DNA from: Kalmusia sp. IMI 367209
Lineage: Eukaryota > Ascomycota > Dothideomycetes > Pleosporales > Didymosphaeriaceae
DNA: 64,000 nucleotides
Assembly: GCA_027946365.1 (NCBI GenBank)
Contig: JAPEUQ010000014.1
Location: forward strand, 682,001 to 746,000
Reading direction: 5' to 3'
Part shown: positions 56,788 to 64,000 of the stretch, one piece after another
How positions within the stretch are numbered: position 1 is the stretch's first letter
Layout of the letters: each line of letters opens with the position of its first letter
Translations under genes and position numbers: made by a program
Notes under the pieces: model-generated
What the model was told of the DNA's origin: nothing
What the model saw: the letters and a program-made list of their open reading frames with translations, nothing else
The model's database searches: none

Positions 56788-58226
56788 ATGAAGATCACTT
56801 TCAAAGTACGCTATCCCGAGTCTTTGGCAGCATGATCAAGCTAACCCGAGTTATAGGATCTCAAGCAAAACAAGTTCGTCATCGAGGCCGAGCCATCGGA
56901 AACGGTATGCTGAGCCCTCGTCTTTTACAACCTGCGTCATACTGTCAACAACTGACAATCTCGTAGATCGGCGAGCTCAAGGCTAAGATTCAGGCGGACA
57001 AGAGCTGGGAAGTCGCCCAGCAGAAGCTGATCTACTCCGGTATGCATGCCATCTCGGACTTCGTTGGGACGTGACGTCCTCCGTGATAAATTCTAACGAT
57101 GAACTAGGCAAGATCCTCCAGGATGACAAGACTATTGAGTCATACAATATCGAAGAGAAGGGCTTCATTGTTTGCATGGTGTCTAGGGTTCGTATTTCTC
57201 GCCACCATACAAGCGCCTGCTAACCGCGTCACAGCCGAAGAACCAACCCGCGTCTTCAAGTAGGGCTCCCTCGACACCCGCTCCCGCCCCCGCGCAAACA
57301 CCAGCTGCACCAGCTGCTCCCGTTGCTTCAGCGCCGCCCCTGGCTACTCAAAATGCTCCCGGCACCCCTTCACCCGCCCCGGCCCAACAGTCCTCAGACA
57401 GGCGCTTCGATGACCCTTCGGCGTTGACGATGGGCAGCGAGCGCGATGCTGCGATCGCCAATATGGAGAGCATGGGCTTTGCACGCGCGGATATCGACGC
57501 AGCTATGCGCGCTGCATTCTTCAACCCTGATCGAGCGGTTGAGTACCTCTTGACGGTAAGGATAGTCTGATCGACCGTCGTGGACAACATACTAATAGGA
57601 AACAGGGCATCCCTGAGAGCGCTGCTCAGGAACCTCAAGCCCAAGCGCGTGGCCCGACCTCTCCTCCTGCTGCCACTGGTGGCAACACCGGTGCTGCTGC
57701 ACCTGCGGCTCCTACTACTAGCGGCGACGAGCCCATAAATCTTTTCGAGGCAGCCGCCCAAGCTGGGCAAGGTGGTCGAGGCAGTGCTAGTGGTGCTCGC
57801 TCGGCGACCACTGGTGCTGCTGCTGGAGCCGGTGCTGGTGGTGCGCTCGGCAGCGGTAGTCTGGACTTCTTGCGTAACAATCCGCAATTTCAGCAATTGC
57901 GACAAGTCGTACAGCAACAGCCGCAGATGCTTGAGCCTATTCTGCAACAAGTCGGCGCGGGCAACCCTCAGTTGGCCCAAATGATCGCAAATCATCCGGA
58001 CCAGTTCCTGCAACTGCTTGCGGAAGATGCTGATGAAGACGCGCCTCTGCCGCCAGGTGCCCAGGCCATCAGCGTCACGGAGGAGGAGCGTGAGGCTATT
58101 GAACGCTTGTGTCGCCTGGGGTTCGAGCGCGACCTAGTCATCCAGGCTTACTTCGCGTGCGACAAGAACGAGGAGCTAGCTGCGAACTTCCTCTTTGATC
58201 AACCCGACGATGGCGATGATCAGTGA
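56788..58226 (+). CDS. RAD23: Nucleotide excision repair / proteasome shuttle protein Rad23
   Basis: This ubiquitin receptor carries polyubiquitinated proteins to the proteasome and partners with Rad4/XPC in DNA repair. Six exons: 56788-56805, 56857-56904, 56967-57039, 57108-57187, 57235-57555 and 57606-58226 (386 residues, exon sum 1161). Domain order is as in the family. The ubiquitin-like domain spans residues 1-73 (MKITFK|DLKQNKFVIEAEPSET|IGELKAKIQ). A proline/alanine linker follows. UBA1 is at about 143-180 (IANMESMGFARADIDAAMRA). The XPC-binding region is at about 267-320 (LDFLRNNPQFQQLRQVVQQQ). UBA2 is at about 340-378 (ERLCRLGFERDLVIQAYFAC). The fourth intron uses donor GTTCGT, an unusual but accepted GT site. 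Confidence 0.97.
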
Positions 58227-59290
58227 TCGACCAGACACGAAGAACACGTATCCAACCACCACACTCCGTTACACACTCACAGCCGTTCTCGCCGCCTAAC
58301 GAAGGACTTGAAGTCACGGTCATTGCTTACTCGGAATATGGAATATTTGAACTGCTCCCTTTGGTGTATTTGATCATATGAGGGTCTCCTTTCCTCTAAT
58401 CATCTGGTAATGGTATGATACCCTCCGCGAAGTGGGAGGCGGCGGGTCAGATTTAGCCAGGTGGAATGTAGATAGCTCGGCGTGACGACCGAGGTCTTTC
58501 CACAGGCAGGAGCAAAAAGAATCATTAGTTCAAAATGATGCCTCGTCACGCCTTCGAATACGCTCGAAATGCACTGTGTTGAAAATATCATACTTTGTTC
58601 GTGTATGACATGCTCACTCACTGTCCTAATGTACAGGCCACGCACTCACCCCATATAAATACATAGGGTTGTCAGTGAATAAAGGGTAGTGAAGGGACCC
58701 GGCTTGTCCCAGGGTTGGTGTCCAGGCAATGAATGACTGAGTCTCAACAAATTAATGCAGCTCAACACTCATGGACTAGGAGCCTACCAAGGATTTGAAA
58801 GCCGATTTACTGGCACCTCTACAGTCTCACAAACCAAGTCACTTCAGACGCCTGTCCCAGCAACGAGATGCCAAGGAATTGGATCGCAGGAGAAGCCAAT
58901 AGGCCGATCGTCCTTGAGATACTGGTGAAGAGACCCAGTTTACGGTCAGAAGGCAACGCTTCGAGGCTCTTTAACTTTTGTAAAACATATCCCGGCTTTC
59001 ACTCGGCGAATAATGCGTCCTCAACCTTTTTTCCTAGTACTATCTTCTCGACCACACCGTGGAAACTAGGCAAAGTAATAAATGGCGATGGAGCTGGCAT
59101 GGGATGGATCTTACAAAAGAGATTAGAGGCGGTACACTCAAGCACTGCGAAGCATAGTCAATATGGTGTATTTTGATGTTCTTTTCAAGATTCGATTGCT
59201 TTTGATATCGTCATGGCGATCTCTATCTAGCCGAACGGCTTATGTAGCCGTAGATCATCGCACCGTTATTTCGTTACATATTTACCATAT
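58227..59290. other. Intergenic region between RAD23 and ADE17
   Basis: The two genes converge here. A short plus-strand frame at 58868-59176 is not recognisable. Nothing else is seen. Confidence 0.5.
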
Positions 59291-61186
59291 CTAGTGGTGG
59301 AATAACCTGATGTGCTGTTCCACAAACGTGATTCCCAACTTCTCCGCCGTCTCAAACACCGCACCATCGTTCTGACTCCCCGTCGGCGCAGCAATGTACT
59401 TAGCGCCGCTCCTCGCCGCCCTGAACACGTTATCGATGAACGGGAAGAAAGCGTCGGAGCTGATAGCGACGCCCTTGAGCTTGTCGAGCCAGGCCTTGCG
59501 CTCCTCCGCGGAGAAAGGCTGCGGTACTTGGCCCTCTTCGAAGAAGGATTCGAAGTCTTCGCGTTCGATGCCTGCGTTGGGGATAAGGCCGCTGCAGAGA
59601 AGATCGATGGCGTTGGATTTGGAGGGGCGCTTAGTACCCTTCTTCCATTTAAGGTTAAGGGTGCGCTCGTGGAAGCGCATCCACCAGTTGTCGGCCTTGT
59701 CGCCGGCGAGACGTGTGCAGTGAATTCGTGCTATAGCAATGAGTCTCATATGAAAAACGATATGGGTGTTGATACTTACATTGTTGACCAGCACCAAGCC
59801 CAATAACCTGGCCGTTGAGCGCATAGCATACACTGTTTGATTGTGTGTATTTCAAGGCGATGGTAGCAACAGTCAGATCCCTCAGCGCAGACTCTGGCAG
59901 AGGACTTGAAGCCTTGGGTACGATAACTGTGTTGAACGTCTCTGCAGGGACGATTTTGGCGTCGTTGCGGTGCTGCTGCAGAGATACACCGTACACTGTC
60001 CTGGTCTCGATCGGGCCGGGTTCGTAGTTAGGATCCATCTGAAGCACAAGGTACTTTCCGCCCTTCTTCTTCTTCAAGATGTCAAGAGCCTCGTCGGAGT
60101 ATTTAGGCGCGATGACACCGTCAGATACTTCTCGGCTGATGATTTTTGCAGTGGGCACATCAACTTCGTGCGAAAGAGCGATCATGTCCCCGAAGCTCGA
60201 CATCCGGTCGGCGCCTCGTGCTCTAGCATAGGCCTGTGCCAACTGCGAGCTCTCGATTCCTTCGATGTCGTCTACCATGTATACCTTCCTTTCCTCCTCG
60301 CTAAGCTCAACGCCAATGGCGGCACCAGCGGGAGATACGTGCTTAAAGCTAGCTGCAGCAGGGTAGTTGAGTGCATTGCTAAGCTCCTTCACCAAGGGCC
60401 ATGCATTCAGCGCATCCAGGAGGTTGATGTATCCCGGAGCACCGCAAAGCACCTTGAATGGTAGCTGAGCCTCTTGTGCGAACACTGTAGCTGGTTTTTG
60501 GTGGGGATTTGCACCGTAACGCAGAGGCAACTGCTGCTCGCCCTCGCCAGCGTACTTCTTGCGGAAGAAGTCGGAAATAGCACTATCGTATCCAGCAGTT
60601 TGTTCGAATGCCTTGAGCGCGTATCGCTGCCTGCTCTTTTCCGTAACCTCGCCGTGCTCCTTGAGCTCAATGAGGAAGTCGTGGTAATCCTTGGGGTCAC
60701 TGATGATAGTAACCCGCGAATGGTTCTTCGCAGCAGCCCGCAACAGTGTCACACCACCAATGTCAATCTCCTCGACCGCTTCGGGAATCGTAACGTTGAT
60801 GCGTGCGACCGTCTCGGAGAAGGGATATAGGTTGCACACGACAAAGTCAATCTTGTCGATGCTGTTCTTGGAAAGGTCCGATTCGTCCGACTCGAGGTTA
60901 CGAGCAAGAATTCCTCCATGGACGGCTGGATGGAGGGTCTTGACGCGGCCTCCCAACATCTCCGGTGCCTGTGTGATTGCGGAGACATCTTCTACAGGGA
61001 AGTTCGCTTGGCGTATCATCTTTGCGGTGCCTCCAGAGGCCAGTAGACGGACACCATTGTCATGGAGGCCTTTGGCGAGGTCAAGTAGACCAGTTTTGTC
61101 ATATACAGACAGAATTGCTGTGATGTTTCAGCAAGCCATCGATGCTCTTGGGCTCACATGGTCTCACCAGTCTTTTGTCCACCCAT
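59291..61186 (-). CDS. ADE17: Bifunctional AICAR transformylase / IMP cyclohydrolase (ATIC)
   Basis: This enzyme catalyses the last two steps of purine synthesis, from AICAR through FAICAR to IMP, in the cytosol. Exons: 61186-61168 (MGGQKT), 61117-59780 and 59730-59291 (598 residues, exon sum 1797). The N-terminal cyclohydrolase (MGS-like) domain has [30 protein letters not shown] and [20 protein letters not shown]. The transformylase domain has [12 protein letters not shown] and the catalytic Lys-His in [14 protein letters not shown]. The third exon join restores [20 protein letters not shown]. The C terminus is [10 protein letters not shown]. It is divergent from the Nudix gene with 487 bases between starts. 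Confidence 0.96.
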
Positions 61187-61673
61187 TTTGAATGTCTTGT
61201 ATGGGTCAATTGACCAAAAGAGTGGAAGAGAAGGGAAAATATGGGGTATCAAATCACTGGTAGGAGGGGTTGGGTTGTTAGGCCGTCCCTTTCGAAATTC
61301 TCGTCCTTGCCCCACCCAAACTTGACGTATCGCGCCTGCCCCTCGCTGCGATTTTCGGCAAGGCTGCATGCCTGTGGTCCGAGCACACTACCCCAGAAAC
61401 CATCCTCCACTCCGGACATGGACTCTCACCAAGCTAAGTTGTGCGTTAGCTGCTCTGTGCCACTTATTATCAGGAGCGGTATCCTGCATTGCAAGTCTTT
61501 GACAATTGAGCCTGATTCCTTCTGATAGTTCAATACCAGCCAATCATCGTCCATATTCACATTCCGGGCCTCGGTCCATTTCATCTGTTACCCCAGCGTC
61601 AGCTCCATACACACTATGTTACTACTCCCCGCATAGAGTCGCGTTCTTTCTCAAGCAAGCACATATCGCGAAT
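61187..61673. promoter_or_regulatory. Divergent promoter region, ADE17 and Nudix gene
   Basis: The two start codons are 487 bases apart and face away from each other. I found no clear Bas1/Gcn4-type TGACTC site that would link the region to purine control. Confidence 0.5.
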
Positions 61674-63118
61674 ATGACTTCAAAAACAGGTACAGAAGAC
61701 TTGATCTCCCATCTCAAGTCAGTCCTGTTAGAATTGAACGCCCACCCCTACCCCGAAGTCACCAACCCGCCCGAAACACCCAAACGCGCATCCGTAGCCC
61801 TCATACTCCGCATACAACCGCACTACTTGCACTGGCCCGCCACAGATGATAAGCCATTTCCCTTACATCATCCATATCCACTGAGTCCCACCCTACAACG
61901 TCGACGCTCTTCAGCAGCTTCGACGAAGCCGCGCAATCTTTCATTCAAGGAGATCATAGAGACCTTCTTCGCGCAGGAGTGGGTGAAGCATGGCGATCCA
62001 GAGCTACTGTTCATCAAGCGTGCGACAAGGATAGGAGATAAGTGGAACGGACACGTAGCACTTCCAGGCGGGAAGCGAGATCCAGAAGACGAGGACGACC
62101 AGGTCACTGCTGTAAGGGAAGCGTTGGAGGAAGTCGGTATAGATCTGAACTACAACAATGCCATAACTATAGGCAATCTACCACAAAGAGTAGTAACATC
62201 GAGCTGGGGCAAAGTACCGTAAGTCCACCCACGCTCCGATTGTATGAGCAAGAACAACTGACCGCTCACAGACTCATGGTCCTCTGCCCTTATATCTATC
62301 TTTTAACCTCCCCTACCTACCCTGCCCAGTGCCTTCAGCCCACCGAAGTAGCTTCGACCCACTGGGTCTCACTCCGTGCCCTCCAGTCTCCCTCCCTCCG
62401 CACCTACGAATACGCCGATGTCTCCGCACGCCTCGCCAAATCTGAGCTCGGCATAAAACGCTGGTTCCTACAGTCCATGCTCTCAAAGATGATGTTCGCC
62501 GCCATCCATCTCGTCCCCTCGAACTCCACATACTGTGCCACGATCCCTGGCTTCGTGCCCGCAGGCCCGCCACCTGATGCTGGGACGCTAGGGAAGATAA
62601 GAGAGGTCCTGAAGGGGCCGGAGGTGAGTGCCGGGGGACGCCCGCCATTGCTGCTGTGGGGGTTAACCCTAGGTGTGGTGTCAGACTTATTGGAGCATCT
62701 GCCGCCTCATAACGCGTTGGAATTGTGGACGTATCCCACGTTCACAAATTGGGATGTTAGGTTTGTTATGTGGGCTATGTCACATCGATTCCGGACGCAA
62801 AAGGCTCTTGAGATGAGCGCTCAAACACCCATAACGCTTGATGAAGAGCCGGAAGAAAGCGAAGAGCAAGAACAACCGGGTGAGGTTGGTATTGCGGGCT
62901 TGGGTGTAGGCCGTAGCTGGGGTAGGGCTGGGAGAGCAAACATGGTGGCTAGGAACGCGGCTGTAAACTCCATGTTAGAAGGGTATTATCCTATCGTGCG
63001 GAAAGCGGTGGCTACAGCGCTATTGTGTCGTATTAGTGTGCTCGCGGCTATGGCTGTATACTTATCTAGGAGGTATAGGCTGCGAGAATGGGTGGTTTCT
63101 CTATGGCAGTCCTTGTAG
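61674..63118 (+). CDS. Nudix hydrolase with C-terminal membrane anchor
   Basis: Exons 61674-62218 and 62272-63118 are joined by a GTAAGT...GCTCACAG intron (463 residues). The Nudix box is GGKRDPEDEDDQVTAVREAL then EEVGID, which supplies the metal-binding Glu residues. The spacing is one residue longer than the strict GX5E consensus, as in many fungal CoA-diphosphatase-like members. The segment ahead of it, ELLFIKRATRIGDKWNGHVA, is typical. The second half has no named domain. Near the C terminus a hydrophobic helix (LLCRISVLAAMAVYL) may anchor the protein in a membrane. Substrate cannot be told from sequence; a peroxisomal or mitochondrial CoA/nucleotide diphosphatase is one option. Confidence 0.88.
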
Positions 63119-63729
63119 GGTTAGATCGTAGATATGGATTCAACGCTTGGATGACGCTATGTAGAACCCATGTACATAGTCTATGTAACATCAATGGCAA
63201 ATTCTGCAGGTAATGTAACCCAGAAATGAAAGCTATGCTTGTTATCTCACAGAATTCAAAAGAATTGGAAATATTGTCCAATAAGTAAAGCATGGCACAG
63301 GACTATGACCTTTGTACAAGGTGGTTGTGGTCTATTCCTGATCCTAAAAGTTATCACATTGTATGCCATGATTCAAGAGTTATATGAGATCATATAACAT
63401 CAAGCGATCAGCGAGAGAAGGGTAATGTACAACTCTAAAAGAAGGATAAAGAGATCCTACAATTCAATCTGTGACCAAGGACCGTCAACGCGCGAAATCA
63501 ACAAGACAAATAAAACGAAAGTCGTAACTTCGTACTTGCTAGCCGCAAGGCACATCAAATCCAACTGCAGCCTCTCCTTGATCCAAACCAATGCTACAGT
63601 ACCAAACCAAAGTCTGGAGACCTTCCGCATACCATCTTACGGTTACTCAGCCTATGGTGAGTGCGGGGCCTTATACTTGGCACTGACGTCTCGCTCACCG
63701 TTTCTCGCTTCTTCGATTCTCCCTCTCTT
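63119..63729. other. Intergenic region between the Nudix gene and the aquaporin
   Basis: The two genes converge here. AT-rich 3' flank of the Nudix gene. Nothing recognised. Confidence 0.4.
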
Positions 63730-64000
63730 TCAAACACTTTCATGCTTGGGCTCCAAAACCCTCAGCCCCAGAAACACCACACTCCCCAATCCCGCACCTA
63801 GCGCTGGACCCACCCAATAAATCCAGTGATATCCATCAAACCCCGTAACGACAGCGGGTCCAAAACTCCTCGCAGGATTGAGACTCCCACCGGTGTAATA
63901 CACACCACAGAGTTCAGCCACAAAAAGCGTCAGGCCAATGACTAAGGGTTTGCTTGGTCCACCCGGCAATACAAGGATAGTCAGCACAAGTTGAGCTGTC
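63730..64000 (-). CDS. Aquaporin / aquaglyceroporin (MIP family), partial
   Basis: Only the C-terminal exon is inside the window, and the gene continues beyond 64000. The text GLTLFVAELCGVYYTGGSLN then PARSFGPAVV contains the second NPA box (NPARSFGP) of the channel pore. It is followed by the last membrane helix (YWVGPALGAGLGSVVFLGLR) and a short tail ending EPKHESV. NPAR with SFGP fits a water-selective orthodox aquaporin better than a glyceroporin (which usually has NPARD), but the first half is needed to decide. Confidence 0.9.
   Translation of the reverse strand, partial: TAQLVLTILVLPGGPSKPLVIGLTLFVAELCGVYYTGGSLNPARSFGPAVVTGFDGYHWIYWVGPALGAGLGSVVFLGLRVLEPKHESV

Noticed and set aside
1..64000. 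Transposons, CRISPR arrays, biosynthetic gene cluster
   Set aside because: No transposase, reverse transcriptase, long terminal repeats, regular spacers, PKS/NRPS modules or tailoring-enzyme clusters were seen.

Overview
This window is nuclear DNA of a filamentous ascomycete. Short GT-AG introns of about 45 to 150 bases, often with a CTAAC-like branch site, interrupt most genes. The genes are monocistronic, lie on both strands, and encode fungal proteins such as a GH55 beta-glucanase, PMA1 and a HET-domain fragment. Gene content and style suggest a Dothideomycete, probably Pleosporales; that placement is inference. I see no rRNA, tRNA, CRISPR array, transposase or biosynthetic cluster.

Left part (1-26 kb). 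This is a gene-dense housekeeping stretch: secreted GH55 glucanase, FG-nucleoporin Nup54/Nup57, complex I subunit NDUFA8/NUO-20.8 (divergent from the nucleoporin), an unassigned 263-residue protein, an APC/C subunit Apc15-like protein, a doubtful small secreted protein, RNA polymerase III subunit RPC2, an Arg/Ser-rich protein, splicing factor SF3B2/Cus1, an aldo-keto reductase and the plasma-membrane proton pump PMA1.

Middle part (26-36 kb). About 8 kb upstream of PMA1 is gene-poor. It holds two orphan reading frames that share a short C-terminal motif, a broken and truncated HET-domain gene, and an intronless ubiquitin-specific protease. This is the accessory-looking part of the window.

Right part (36-64 kb). 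Housekeeping genes resume: TRM9 and RCE1 (tail to tail, 34 bp apart), a serine-rich membrane protein, TIF6 (eIF6), ESS2, a large unassigned coiled-coil/proline-rich protein, a four-helix membrane protein, RAD23, the bifunctional purine enzyme ADE17/ATIC, a Nudix hydrolase divergent from it, and the 3' end of an aquaporin cut by the window edge.

Exon joins were made by eye from splice signals and reading-frame continuity. In most genes the exon lengths sum to a multiple of three. Two otherwise sound genes (nucleoporin, four-helix membrane protein) need a one-base correction, and a third (8499) may as well. The most unusual structure is a spliced 55-codon frame just upstream of RCE1 whose stop codon overlaps the RCE1 start (ATGTCTGA), a candidate dicistronic or translation-coupled arrangement.
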